This document shows, in pieces, positions 52,231 through 62,037 of a DNA stretch of 64,000 bases. How positions within the stretch are numbered: the first letter of the stretch is position 1; each line of letters opens with the position of its first letter. The stretch spans positions 124,001 through 188,000 of the forward strand of contig NZ_FNUJ01000003.1 in NCBI RefSeq assembly GCF_900107925.1. Direction: 5' to 3'. The position numbers were made by a program, and so were the translations under genes. The notes under the pieces were generated by a model. It did not search any database, was not told the DNA's origin, and worked only from the letters and a program-made list of their open reading frames with translations. Source of the DNA: Amycolatopsis pretoriensis. GTDB taxonomy: Bacteria > Actinomycetota > Actinomycetes > Mycobacteriales > Pseudonocardiaceae.

Positions 52231-55200
52231 GGCGTGCTCCTGAGTCGTGCGGTGGCGGTGTCCCCGGTCAGGTCGATGGTGACGGCGAAGCCCGGGAGTG
52301 CGCGGCCGCGGCCGGACACCCGGCCGTCGGCGTGGACGCGGATTTCCGCCGGGTAGACGGGCTCGGCGAGCCGGGCCCGGACGGCGTCCTTGGCGGCGAT
52401 GCGTTCCAGCAGCCAGCCGCGCGCCCGCCGCGGCGGGACGGCGGCGAACTCGGCGCGTTCTTCGGCGCTGAGGTAGATCCCGGCGTAGATGTCCCGCGCG
52501 GCGACCGTCGGCCAGCGGTCGGTGACCGCGACCGAACCGTCGTCCCGCCGTTCGGCCAGGAGGTGCTCCGCCGGGAACGCGTAGACGCGGTGGGCCGCGC
52601 GGTCGCAGGGGAACCGGACGTCCCGCCAGCCCTCGATGCTCGCCAGCACGCGGCCGTCGCGCACCAGCTCGGCGTCCATTTCGAGGACGTCCGGCCGCGG
52701 CAGCCGGACGCGCACGAGGCACTCGAGCCGGGTGCCGGGCGCGGGTTCCGGCCCGTGCCAGGTGAGCCGGCCGATCGACCGCGGGAAGGCGAGCAGGCCG
52801 TCGGGGCGGGTGGCCATCAGCCAGCAGCCGAGCAGCTGGCCGACGTTGTCGAGCAGCCCGCCGGGTGCTGCCGGGACGACCAGTTCGCCGCGGATGTGCT
52901 GCTCGCCGAGCCCTGCCAGCCGGGCCAGGCCCTGGTAGGAGGGGCCGTGGAACATCTCGCGCCGCGCGTAGATCTCGGCCGCGCTCAACGGGGGCTCGGT
53001 CTCCGGGCCGGGCACGGCGGTCCGCGACGGCGGTGGCGCGTACGTCCCCAGCTCGACGGTCATCAGCGCGTACGGTCCTATTTCGACGGTCACGTCGTCG
53101 CCCTCGCGGCTCATCGACAGCGGCACCCGCTGCGCCGGAGAAGCGATGAGCCACCGCGAGAACACGGCGTCCCGCACCGCGACCGCCGTCGTGCCCGGCC
53201 AGGTGCGTTCGACGGTCCGGCAGGCGAGGTCCACCAGCGTCGTCGCCGGCACGACCGGCCGGAAGTCGGACTCGTCGGGCCAGTCGTCGCGCTGCCGGAA
53301 GAACCGGTGGTCGCGCAGGTACGGCATCGCGGTCAGCGAGACGTCCACAGTGGACTCGGTGCGCCGGCGCGCGGCCGCCGCGACGACGTCCGCCGCGGTC
53401 TGCCGGGTCTCGGTGAGCAGCGCGGTGAACTCGGCGACGATCGCGTCCGGCACCCCGGCCGGCAGCTCGGGCAGCGCACGGTCGGCGAGCAGACCGCGGG
53501 CCGACTCTCCCAGCGACAGCAGGGAGTTCCCAGTGCGGAGCCGGATCCGGCGTCGTTCGAGGGCTTCGAAGTCCGGCGTGCCGCCTTCGACCCACAACGC
53601 GGTCGCGACGCGGCGCAGCTGTGCGAGCCCGGACCGGGTGCCGGACGCGGCGGCGACGACCAGGTGCCGCCGCTCGCCGAGCGTGTCGGTAACGTACGAG
53701 CCGAGCTGCCCGGCGCCGACCTGCACGAACGCGCGGAACCCGGCGTCGTGCAGGGCCTCGGTCAGCGCCCGGAACCGGACCGGCCGGACCAGGTGCTCGA
53801 GGTACAGCTCGCGGACCGCGTCCAGGTCCGCCGGGTAGGGCCGCGCGGTCGTCGCCGACCACACCGGCAGCTGGGGTTCCCGCAGGTCCAGCTCGGCGGC
53901 GAGCCGGGCGAACGGTGCCAGGTACGGACGCATCAGCGGGGTGTGGAACCCGGAGCGGAACGGCAGGGTCCGCGCCACGATCCCGGCGCCGCGGCAGGTC
54001 TCGGCGAACTTCGCGACGGACTCCGGTGGGCCGCACACGATCGTCTGCTTGGCCGCGTTCTCGTGGGAAACCACGAGGTCGTCCGGCAGCAGCTCGACGA
54101 CCCGGGTGGCCGGGCAGCCCAGCACCAGGTAGTCCGCGTCGGGCAGCTCGAACCCGCCGGGCCAGTAGCGTTCCAGCAGGTCCGGCACCGCCCGGTACAT
54201 CCCGGCGGACTGCATCGCGGTCCACTCGCCCACGCTGTGCCCGGCGAGCGCGTCCGGCCGGATCGCGAGGCGCCGCAGGGCCTGGTCGAGCAGGAGCCCG
54301 GTCGCGGACACGCTCGTCGCGCGGTCGAGCACGGTCGTCGTCGACCACTGTGGACGGTCGAGCCCGAAGTGCTTGGCCACGTCGTCGATCCGCGGTTCGG
54401 CGCCGTCTTCCAGTCCCGGGTGGACGAACGCGATCCGGCCGGCCGGCAGCAGCGGGTCGACCGAGCACCAGACGTCCCCGCCGCCGTGCCACGACCGGCC
54501 CTCGGCCGTCACCTTGGCGAGTACCTTGCGGGCGGTCGCCAGCTTGCGCTCGTCCGGGCCGACGATCCCGAGCCGGCAGGGCCCGTCGCCTTCGCCAGGC
54601 CGGTCGAGGCGCTCCAGCAGCTCTTCGGGCGTGTTCGCGGCCAGCCGCAGCACGCGTTCCGGCTCGTCGACGCGCACCCGCCGCTTCGGTGCCGGGTCGC
54701 CCGCTTCGAGGACGACGTGCGCGTTGACGCCGCCGAAGCCGAACGCGTTGACCGCGCCGACCCGCGGCAGCGCACCCCAGTCCTCGGCCTCGGCCAGCAC
54801 CCGGAACCGCGTCTTGTCCAGCAGCGGGTTCGGGTCGGCGCAGTGCAGCGTGGGCGGCAGGACGCCGTGGTGCAGCGCGAGGGCCACCTTGACCAGACCG
54901 GCGACCCCGGCCGTCGGCAGCGTGTGCCCGATCATCGACTTGACCGAGCCGATCACCGACCGCCGCCCGTCGGCCTGGCCGAAGACGTCGGCGACCGTGG
55001 TCAGCTCGGCGGCGTCCCCGGCCGGCGTCGCCGTGCCGTGGGCCTCCAGCAGGCCGATCTCCGCCGGGTCGCGTCCTTCCCACGCGCGGCGCAGCGCGAG
55101 GGTCTGCCCGGCGACGGACGGGCTGAGCAGGCTCGCTCCCCGCCCGTCGCTCGACGTGCCGCTGCCGCGCACCACGGCGTACACGCGGTCGCCGTCGCGG

Positions 55201-56060
55201 CGGGCGTCGGCCAGCCGCTTGAGCACGACGAGCGCGGTGCCCTCGCCGATGAGCATGCCGTCGGCCGCACGCGAGAGCGGGCTGATCCGCTGGCTCGGCG
55301 ACAGCGCGCCGAGCTGGGTGAACAGCGACCAGAGCGTGTCGTCGTGCGTCTGGTGCGCCCCGCCGGCGAGGACGACGTCGCAGCGGTGCCGGGTCAGCTC
55401 CCCGATCGCCTGGTCGACCGCGACCAGCGAGGACGCGCACGCGGCGTCCACCGTGTACGCCGGGCCGCCGAGGTCGAGCCGGTTGGCGACGCGCGCCGCG
55501 GCGAGGTTCGGCACCAGCCCCGCGGCGGTCTCCGGCCGGAACTCACCGAGCGGTTCGAGCAGCGCCGTTCGCAGCCGGTCGAGGACGTCCGGGCCCGCCG
55601 ACGGCAGCAGCTCGCCGACCGTGCGGGTGATCTGGCGGACCGTGCGGACCCGCTGGTCGAAGCCCTGCAGCCCGGGCGAGAGGTAGCCGCCGCGGCCGAG
55701 CACGACCCCGATCCGCTCGGGGTCGCCGAGCCGGCCGAGGCCACCGGCGTCCTCGACGGCGTCGACGGCGACGGCCAGCGCCGTCAGCTGGTCCGGCTCG
55801 GTGCCCTCCAGGGACGTCGGCGGGACGCCGTGGGCGACCGGGTCGAAGTCGATCAGGTCGGGGGCGAACCCGCCGCGACGGCCGTGGGTCCGGTCCGGCG
55901 CGGTGCCGTCGTGGCCGTGGAACGCCGGGTCACGGCGGTGCGCGGGGATCTCGGTGACGGCGTCGACGCCGCCGACGACGTTGCGCCAGTACTGGTCCAC
56001 TGTGGACGCACCGGGCAGGAACACGCCCAGGCCGACGATGGCGACCGGCTCCTGGCTCAC
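52227..56060 (-). CDS. PKS2: KS-AT-DH with C-terminal PPTase-like domain
   Basis: 1277 residues from the GTG that overlaps the PKS1 stop (GTGA). KS about 1-430 with intact Cys (YTVDAACASSLVAVD, near 206), LEAHGTATPAGD and KSMIGHTLPTAG. AT about 495-800 with LAGHSVGEW (near 607) and FRSGFHTPLM. A DH-like hotdog region about 890-1180 with PYLRDHRFF and the pattern VVPATTLVDLACRTVE. The last 100 residues (YAGIYLSAEERAEF... RIAAKDAVRARL... GRALPGFAVTIDLTGD) look like a 4'-phosphopantetheinyl transferase half with the catalytic K-D/E-x-x-R helix. A PPTase fused to a DH is a hallmark of enediyne PKSE and of some PUFA systems, where it activates the ACP in cis. It pairs with PKS1 as a two-protein iterative synthase. 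Confidence 0.88.
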   Translation of the reverse strand: MSQEPVAIVGLGVFLPGASTVDQYWRNVVGGVDAVTEIPAHRRDPAFHGHDGTAPDRTHGRRGGFAPDLIDFDPVAHGVPPTSLEGTEPDQLTALAVAVDAVEDAGGLGRLGDPERIGVVLGRGGYLSPGLQGFDQRVRTVRQITRTVGELLPSAGPDVLDRLRTALLEPLGEFRPETAAGLVPNLAAARVANRLDLGGPAYTVDAACASSLVAVDQAIGELTRHRCDVVLAGGAHQTHDDTLWSLFTQLGALSPSQRISPLSRAADGMLIGEGTALVVLKRLADARRDGDRVYAVVRGSGTSSDGRGASLLSPSVAGQTLALRRAWEGRDPAEIGLLEAHGTATPAGDAAELTTVADVFGQADGRRSVIGSVKSMIGHTLPTAGVAGLVKVALALHHGVLPPTLHCADPNPLLDKTRFRVLAEAEDWGALPRVGAVNAFGFGGVNAHVVLEAGDPAPKRRVRVDEPERVLRLAANTPEELLERLDRPGEGDGPCRLGIVGPDERKLATARKVLAKVTAEGRSWHGGGDVWCSVDPLLPAGRIAFVHPGLEDGAEPRIDDVAKHFGLDRPQWSTTTVLDRATSVSATGLLLDQALRRLAIRPDALAGHSVGEWTAMQSAGMYRAVPDLLERYWPGGFELPDADYLVLGCPATRVVELLPDDLVVSHENAAKQTIVCGPPESVAKFAETCRGAGIVARTLPFRSGFHTPLMRPYLAPFARLAAELDLREPQLPVWSATTARPYPADLDAVRELYLEHLVRPVRFRALTEALHDAGFRAFVQVGAGQLGSYVTDTLGERRHLVVAAASGTRSGLAQLRRVATALWVEGGTPDFEALERRRIRLRTGNSLLSLGESARGLLADRALPELPAGVPDAIVAEFTALLTETRQTAADVVAAAARRRTESTVDVSLTAMPYLRDHRFFRQRDDWPDESDFRPVVPATTLVDLACRTVERTWPGTTAVAVRDAVFSRWLIASPAQRVPLSMSREGDDVTVEIGPYALMTVELGTYAPPPSRTAVPGPETEPPLSAAEIYARREMFHGPSYQGLARLAGLGEQHIRGELVVPAAPGGLLDNVGQLLGCWLMATRPDGLLAFPRSIGRLTWHGPEPAPGTRLECLVRVRLPRPDVLEMDAELVRDGRVLASIEGWRDVRFPCDRAAHRVYAFPAEHLLAERRDDGSVAVTDRWPTVAARDIYAGIYLSAEERAEFAAVPPRRARGWLLERIAAKDAVRARLAEPVYPAEIRVHADGRVSGRGRALPGFAVTIDLTGDTATARLRSTP

Positions 56061-59000
56061 CACAGCGACGCCGTGTAGAGGACCGCGCGGTCGGTGCCGT
56101 AGGCGAGTTCGCGCAGCAGGGCGGCGGTGCCCGCGTCCGCGTCGAGCAGGCTGATGTCCCGGCGTTCGTACTCGCGGGCGAGTTCCGGCGACACCATTCC
56201 ACTGTGGTCGGCCGCGGGTGCCCACGGTCCCCAGTGGACGGTCACCGCGCGGCCCGGCCAGCTCGTCGCGAGTGCGTCCAGGGCGTCGTTCGCGGCGGCG
56301 TAGTCGGTCTGGCCGCGGTTGCCGAGCACCGCGGCGATGCTGCCGAAGAACGCGACGAACCCGGGTTCGGCGTCGAGCACGTCGAGCAAGGTCCGCGCGC
56401 CGTCCACTTTGGTCTCGTACACGGCCCGGAACGACGTCTCGTCCTTGTCCGCCATGAGCTTGTCGTCGATGACGCCGGCGGCGAAGACGACCCCGGCGAG
56501 CCGGCTGGGCAGGTTCTTGACGAGGTGCCGCACGGCGTCGGAGTCGCGCACGTCGAGCGCGGTGTAGCCGGCTTCCCCGCCCGCGGCGCGGATTTCGTCG
56601 AGGGTGCGGCCGATCTCCCGCTGGGCCAGCACGGTCCGCACACGGCGTTCGATTTCGGCCACCGAGCCACCGCGGCCGGCCAGTACCGCACGCATCGCCG
56701 TGGGGTCGGCCGGCAGGTCGTCCGGTTCGCCCGGCCACGGCGTCCGGCCGGCCAGTTCGAGCCGGCAGCCGGAAGCGGCGAACGCGATCGCCGCGCGGGC
56801 GGCGATCCCGCGGGCCCCGCCGACCATTAGGACGACGGAGTCCGGGCCGAGGCCGAGCGCGGCCAGCTCGCCACCGCCCGGGCCGGCGCCGGAGTAGGCG
56901 ATCGACGGGACGTCCGCGGGCCGCGGCTCGATCGTGAAGCGGCCGGTCTCGTCGTGGCCGACGACCGGGGGGCCGTCGCTGAGGGCCTCGTCGACGAGGG
57001 TTTTGGCGACGTCTTGCGTGACCTCGACGAGCCGCGTGACGCCGTCGCGTTCCAGCGCGGCCGAGCGGACCAGGCCGCGGAGGCCCGGCGTGCCCGGCTC
57101 CGCCGCGACGAGCACGGTGCCCTTGGCGTTTTTGAGCCGGCTGAACACTTCCGGGGCTTCTCCGCCCAGGATGACGGTGATGTCGGCGTCCCCGGCGACA
57201 ACCTCCGCCCCGGCCGCCACGAAGGCGGCCCGCACGGCTTCGTCCGGCGCTGCCACGGTCTTCCCGCGCAGCCGCCCGGGGTCCGGGTCCAGCGGCACGG
57301 GCACTCGCTCGAGCCGGTACCGCGTCGGTGCGACCGCCGCCGGGGTGGGGTTCAGCCAGCTCTCCAGGTGCCCGGTCAGGGCGTTGGCGGTGCGGTCGCG
57401 GCTGAGCTGGTCGGTGCGGTCGTCGGCGGGCAGGCCGAGGCGGCTCAGCAGCGTCCCGGCGATCTCGGTGCGCTTGATGGAGTCGATGGAGAGGTCGGCT
57501 TCGAGGTCGAGGTCGCCGGCGATCATCTCGGCCGGGTAGCCGGTGCGTTCGCTGATCACGCCGATTACCGTGGTGAGGACGTCGGCTGCGGGTTCCGGTT
57601 CGGGCTGCCGTTCCGGCTCGGGTTCGGGGATGCGCACGGGTTCGGGCACGACAACGGGCGCGGCTGCGCTGCCGAGGTAGCCGAGCATGACCTCACGCTG
57701 CGCCGCGACGAGTTCGCGGGTGGTGCGCAGGAAGTCGACGACCGCCTGGTCACGGCCGGGAGCGGGCTGGGTCATCACAGAACTCCGGATTCGTCGGGCC
57801 GGGGGCAGGGCGGGCGCTTCGATGCCGGGGGCGCGGGCGGACCGCCCGTCGACGGCCCAGGCGGTGGGGGACGGTGCCGGGCGGTCGTTCCTGGTCAGCC
57901 GTTCGGTACGAACGTCGACGCCGGCTTGCGCGAGGGTTTTCAGCGCGGTCAGGAAGGCCGTGAGGTCGGGCCCGCACGCGACGACGGCGTGCGGGCGGTC
58001 GCCGAGGATGTCCTTGACCAGCCGGGTGAGCACGCGTCCCGGACCGACCTCGACGAACGTCCGCGCGCCGGCGTCGTACATGGCTTCGATCTGGTCGAGG
58101 AACCGCACGGGGGCACCGATCTGCGCGGCGAGTTCGCTCTTGACGTCGCCCGCGTACGGTTTCGCGGTGCGGTTCGACCAGACCGGCAGGCGCGGATCGC
58201 CGATGGGCTCTCTGGTGAGTTCGTAGGCGAAGAGGTCGCCGGCCTTGGCGACGAGCGGGCTGTGGAAGGCGCAGGCGACGGGGATCCGCTGGGCGGTGAC
58301 GCCGGTCTCGCGCAGGCGCCGGATCGCGCGTTCGATAGCGGCGACCGGCCCGGAGAGGACGACCTGTTCGGGCGCGTTGTGGTTGGCGACGACGACGTCC
58401 GGGCCGATCAGGGTGGAGGTGAGCAGGTCGCGCGACACCTTGACGGCGGCCATGGTCCCGGGCTCGGCGACGTCGGCGATGGCGTTCGCGCGGGCCCGGC
58501 TGACGCGCAGGAGCGTGTCGGTGTCGAAGGCCCCGGCGACGGAGAGCGCGACGAGTTCGCCGTAGCTGTGCCCGGCGAGGAAGTCCGGGCGGACGCCGAC
58601 CTGCGCCAGGAGGTCCGCGACGGCGGTTTCGACGAGTCCGAGGGCCGGCTGCGCGACGCGGGTGTCGGTGAGGGCTCGTTCTTGCGCTTCGGCGGCGTCG
58701 AAGGGGTGTGGTGGAAACGCTTTCGCGGCGACGTCGGGGGCGAGCCGGAGGAGGTCGGCGAGTTCGGGGAAGTGCACGAAGAGGTCGGCGAGCATGCCGG
58801 GGCGCTGGCTGCCCTGGCCGGGGAAGAGGAAGGCGACCTTGCCGGGGCCGGCAGCGCCGGTCGCGCCGGACCTGGCCGGCCCGCGCTCCGCCGCTCGCTC
58901 GGCCACCACCCGCCGCAGGTCCGCCAACGCCTGCTCCGCCTCCGGCGCCCAGTCACGCAACCCGTGCCGGCGATCCGGGGCCACCGGACTCGCGCCCAGC

Positions 59001-61822
59001 ACCGCGTGGAAATTCGTCCCCCCGAAGCCGAACGCGCTCACCCCCGCCAGCCGGGCCGGCTCCGCCCAGGGCCTTGCCGAAGTCGTGAACGTGAACGGGC
59101 TCGTCTCCGCGTCCCAAGCCGCGTTCGGGGCGCTCAAGTGCAGCGTCGGCGGGACCACCTGGTGCCACAACGCCAGCGCCGCCTTGATCAGCCCCGCCAG
59201 CCCCGCCGCGCACTTCGTGTGGCCGATCTGGCTCTTCACCGATCCCAGCACGCACGATCCCGGCGCCGCGCCCGCCGACGAGAAGAACCCCGTCAACGTG
59301 CGCAGCTCGGTCGCGTCGCCGACCACCGTGCCCGTTCCGTGGGCCTCCACCAACCCGACGTCCACAGGGGACACTCCGGCGTCGCGGTACGCCCGTTCCA
59401 GCGCCCGGTGCTGGCCCTCCGGACGCGGCGCGGTCAAGCCCAGTGCCTTGCCGTCACTCGCCGCGCCGACTCCCTTGACCACCGCGTAGATCCGGTCGCC
59501 GTCACGCTCGGCGTCGGACAGGCGCTTCAGCACCAGGCACGCCACCCCCTCGCCGAGCGCGATGCCGTCGGCCGCCGCGTCGAACGGGCGGCAGCGGCCC
59601 GTCGGCGAGAGCGCGCCCGCCGACGTGAACATCAGGTAGTCGTGGATGCCGTTGTGCAGGTCGACCGCGCCGCACAGCACCAGCTCACTGGTACCGGCAC
59701 GCAGTTCCTTGGCGGCCAGGTCCAACGCGGCCAGCGACGACCCGCACGCCGCGTCCACCGTGTAGTTCGCGCCGCCGAGGTCGAGCCGGTTGGCGATCCG
59801 GCCGGAGATGACGTTGGCCAGCGTGCCGGGGAACGTGTCCTCCGTCGGCTCGGGCAGCTGGGCGAGCAGCTCGGGTGGCACCTCGTCGAGGTAGCCGTCG
59901 AGCAGCGAACGCAGCGTTCCCGCGTTGGCGAGGTCGCCGCCCGCCTCCGCGCCGAACACGACGCTCGTGCGCTCGCGGTCGAACTCCCGCTCGCCGTACC
60001 CCGCGTCCACCAGCGCCCGCCGCGCGGTTTCCAGCGACACCAGCTGGGCCGGGTCGATGCTGCCCATCGCGGCGGGCGGGATGCCGTAGTCCAGCGGGTC
60101 GACGGCCACCGGCGGCAGGAACCCGCCCCACTTCGACGTCGACTGTCCGAAGTAGACAGCAGGGTCCCACCGCTGCGGGGGCACCTCGGTGACGGCGTCC
60201 TCGCCGCGCAGGACGTTCGACCAGAACGCTTCCAGGTCCGGCGCTCCGGGGAACGTGCAGGCCATCCCGATGACCGCGATGTCCCGGCTGTCCCGCGGCT
60301 GCGGTGCTTCCCGCCGGGCAAAGGTTTTCCCCGACGCGACTTCCCGGTGCAGCTCGGCGATCGTCGTCCGGCGGTCGCGCAGCACGGCGACCTCGCCGGC
60401 CATGAACATCCCCTCGGCGAGCTGGGTCTCTTCGCCGAGCGGCGAACCGTCCCGGCGGACGCCCTTGCTCGCGACGCGCAGCCGTCCGGTGTTCAGCTCT
60501 TCCAGCCGCTGCCAGGCTTCCTGCGCGGGCAGGTCCCGCAGACCCGCCTTGACCTGCTCGAACTCCGCCGTGTACGGGCTCGGCAGGCACCGCGTGCGGT
60601 GTCCCGGCGCGGTTTCGAGGGTGACCGTCGCGCCGGCGGCGAGCGCCCGTTCCTGGAACAGCCCGGTGATCGCGCCGTGCGTGACGGCCTCTTCGGTGAA
60701 CAGGTAGGCGGTGCCCATCAGCACGCCGACGGCGTCGAGCGGCGCCGCCATCGCGGTGACCACCGCCGCGGACCGGGCGTCGTGGATCCCGCCGGCGAAG
60801 ACCACTTCGACGTCCTTCGCCGCGCCGAGCACGGCCAGTTGTTCCTCCCACAGCTCGAAACTCGACCGCGGGCCCACGTGCCCGCCGCATTCGGCGCCTT
60901 CGAAGACGAACCGGCGGACCCCGGCGTCGAGGTACTGGCCGAGCAGCACCGGCGACGGCACGTGCACGAACGTCGCGATCCCGTCCGCTTCCAGGGCCTT
61001 GACCTGACCGGGTTTGCCGCCCGCGATCAGCACGCACCGCGGCCGGACGGCCCGGATCGCGGCGAGCTGCTCGACACGCAGGTCGTCGGGCACGAACCCG
61101 AGGATCCCGGCGCCCCACGGCCGGTCGCCGAGCCGTTCGGCGGTGCGCGTGAGCAGGTCCGTGGTGCGCGTGCCGCTCGACGTGGCCACCGCGACGAACG
61201 GGAACCCGCCCGCGTCGGCGACCGCGGCCGCGAACCCGGGCTGGTCGCTCACCCGCGTCATCGGTCCTTGGACGACCGGCAGCGCGCTGCCCAGCGTCCG
61301 GCACAGCCGTTCCGACGACGTCACCGCGGGTACCTCGGCACCGACGACCCGGCGGACGTCCGCTTCCACAGTGGACTCCAGGAGTACCCCCGCCGCGCCC
61401 CCGGCGAGCGCTCCGACGGCCGTCCGCGGACCCGCCACGCGACCCCACACTGGGACGTCGAAGGCGCCGAGAAGCTGTTGCAGCAGAATGAAGTCACTCA
61501 GCTCGCCGCCACGCGCGAGCAGTCCCAGCGCACCGCCGGCGACGGCCTCCGCCGCCGTGGCGACGTCGGACACCTCGGCGAGCGCGCCGGTCCACGGCGC
61601 CCTCGTGCGGACGGCGAACGCCGCGCCCTCGGGAACCGGGCCGTCGGTGCGCACGCCGTAGGGCACCCGGACCCGCGCCGCGACGAGCCGGAGAGCGGCC
61701 GGATCGGCGCCGTCGAGCACCCCGAGACCGCCACCGCGCGCGACGGCCGCCACCTCACCGGGGTCGCCGATGCCCAGGCACCGCAGCCGTCGAGCGTGCG
61801 ACGGCGGGACGAGCTCGGCCAT
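56057..61822 (-). CDS. PKS1: FMN enoyl reductase-KS-AT-ACP-KR iterative synthase
   Basis: 1921 residues from the ATG at 61822 (RBS ggagg). N-terminal about 470 residues are a PfaD/nitronate-monooxygenase-like FMN enoyl reductase, apparently a degenerate half-barrel followed by a full one (LPVVQGPMTRVSDQPGFAAAVADAGG, GAECGGHVGPRSSFELWEEQ, AGGIHDARSAAVVTAMAAPL). KS about 510-935 (NYTVDAACGSSL with Cys near 692, VEAHGTGTVVGD, KSQIGHTKCAAG). AT about 995-1280 (LFPGQGSQRPG, LAGHSYGEL, CAFHSPLV). Then a Q-rich linker, one ACP (LEADLSIDSIKRTEI, near 1447) and a KR about 1545-1900 (VLMVGGARGIAARAA, catalytic Tyr in RGQTDYAAANDALD). The IDSIKR ACP motif and KR insertion follow the PUFA/enediyne lineage. 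In PUFA synthases the ER is a separate protein (PfaD); here it is fused at the front. Confidence 0.93.
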   Translation of the reverse strand: MAELVPPSHARRLRCLGIGDPGEVAAVARGGGLGVLDGADPAALRLVAARVRVPYGVRTDGPVPEGAAFAVRTRAPWTGALAEVSDVATAAEAVAGGALGLLARGGELSDFILLQQLLGAFDVPVWGRVAGPRTAVGALAGGAAGVLLESTVEADVRRVVGAEVPAVTSSERLCRTLGSALPVVQGPMTRVSDQPGFAAAVADAGGFPFVAVATSSGTRTTDLLTRTAERLGDRPWGAGILGFVPDDLRVEQLAAIRAVRPRCVLIAGGKPGQVKALEADGIATFVHVPSPVLLGQYLDAGVRRFVFEGAECGGHVGPRSSFELWEEQLAVLGAAKDVEVVFAGGIHDARSAAVVTAMAAPLDAVGVLMGTAYLFTEEAVTHGAITGLFQERALAAGATVTLETAPGHRTRCLPSPYTAEFEQVKAGLRDLPAQEAWQRLEELNTGRLRVASKGVRRDGSPLGEETQLAEGMFMAGEVAVLRDRRTTIAELHREVASGKTFARREAPQPRDSRDIAVIGMACTFPGAPDLEAFWSNVLRGEDAVTEVPPQRWDPAVYFGQSTSKWGGFLPPVAVDPLDYGIPPAAMGSIDPAQLVSLETARRALVDAGYGEREFDRERTSVVFGAEAGGDLANAGTLRSLLDGYLDEVPPELLAQLPEPTEDTFPGTLANVISGRIANRLDLGGANYTVDAACGSSLAALDLAAKELRAGTSELVLCGAVDLHNGIHDYLMFTSAGALSPTGRCRPFDAAADGIALGEGVACLVLKRLSDAERDGDRIYAVVKGVGAASDGKALGLTAPRPEGQHRALERAYRDAGVSPVDVGLVEAHGTGTVVGDATELRTLTGFFSSAGAAPGSCVLGSVKSQIGHTKCAAGLAGLIKAALALWHQVVPPTLHLSAPNAAWDAETSPFTFTTSARPWAEPARLAGVSAFGFGGTNFHAVLGASPVAPDRRHGLRDWAPEAEQALADLRRVVAERAAERGPARSGATGAAGPGKVAFLFPGQGSQRPGMLADLFVHFPELADLLRLAPDVAAKAFPPHPFDAAEAQERALTDTRVAQPALGLVETAVADLLAQVGVRPDFLAGHSYGELVALSVAGAFDTDTLLRVSRARANAIADVAEPGTMAAVKVSRDLLTSTLIGPDVVVANHNAPEQVVLSGPVAAIERAIRRLRETGVTAQRIPVACAFHSPLVAKAGDLFAYELTREPIGDPRLPVWSNRTAKPYAGDVKSELAAQIGAPVRFLDQIEAMYDAGARTFVEVGPGRVLTRLVKDILGDRPHAVVACGPDLTAFLTALKTLAQAGVDVRTERLTRNDRPAPSPTAWAVDGRSARAPGIEAPALPPARRIRSSVMTQPAPGRDQAVVDFLRTTRELVAAQREVMLGYLGSAAAPVVVPEPVRIPEPEPERQPEPEPAADVLTTVIGVISERTGYPAEMIAGDLDLEADLSIDSIKRTEIAGTLLSRLGLPADDRTDQLSRDRTANALTGHLESWLNPTPAAVAPTRYRLERVPVPLDPDPGRLRGKTVAAPDEAVRAAFVAAGAEVVAGDADITVILGGEAPEVFSRLKNAKGTVLVAAEPGTPGLRGLVRSAALERDGVTRLVEVTQDVAKTLVDEALSDGPPVVGHDETGRFTIEPRPADVPSIAYSGAGPGGGELAALGLGPDSVVLMVGGARGIAARAAIAFAASGCRLELAGRTPWPGEPDDLPADPTAMRAVLAGRGGSVAEIERRVRTVLAQREIGRTLDEIRAAGGEAGYTALDVRDSDAVRHLVKNLPSRLAGVVFAAGVIDDKLMADKDETSFRAVYETKVDGARTLLDVLDAEPGFVAFFGSIAAVLGNRGQTDYAAANDALDALATSWPGRAVTVHWGPWAPAADHSGMVSPELAREYERRDISLLDADAGTAALLRELAYGTDRAVLYTASLW

Positions 61823-62037
61823 CGGCGGACCTCCAGTGCGGGGTGGGGTGATCTTCACGAGACCAATCCAAGGAATAACGCACCAGGCCCGGAAAAAGCA
61901 ATACTCGTGCTAGGGTGCGAAACTGTGGAACACAGCACGAACAGGGCGCTGACCAGCACTTTTATCATACGGCTTCTAAATGAGAAATACCATTCACTCA
62001 CCTGCGTAACAATGGCTCGAAAATTACGGGAGCCCAC
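61823..62037. promoter_or_regulatory. Divergent, AT-richer promoter region of the PKS cluster
   Basis: 215 bp between the PKS1 start (minus) and the SDR start (plus), clearly lower in GC than its neighbours. It contains a CTGTG-GAA-CACAG inverted repeat (61923-61935), a possible -10 tatcat (about 61963) for the plus strand and an ATG-poor run of A/T. It is expected to drive both the five-gene PKS operon and the SDR-AKR pair. Confidence 0.5.

Noticed and set aside
52332..56078. Long plus-strand open frame opposite PKS2
   Set aside because: Same cause: low-complexity Arg/Gln/Pro text without any recognisable domain.
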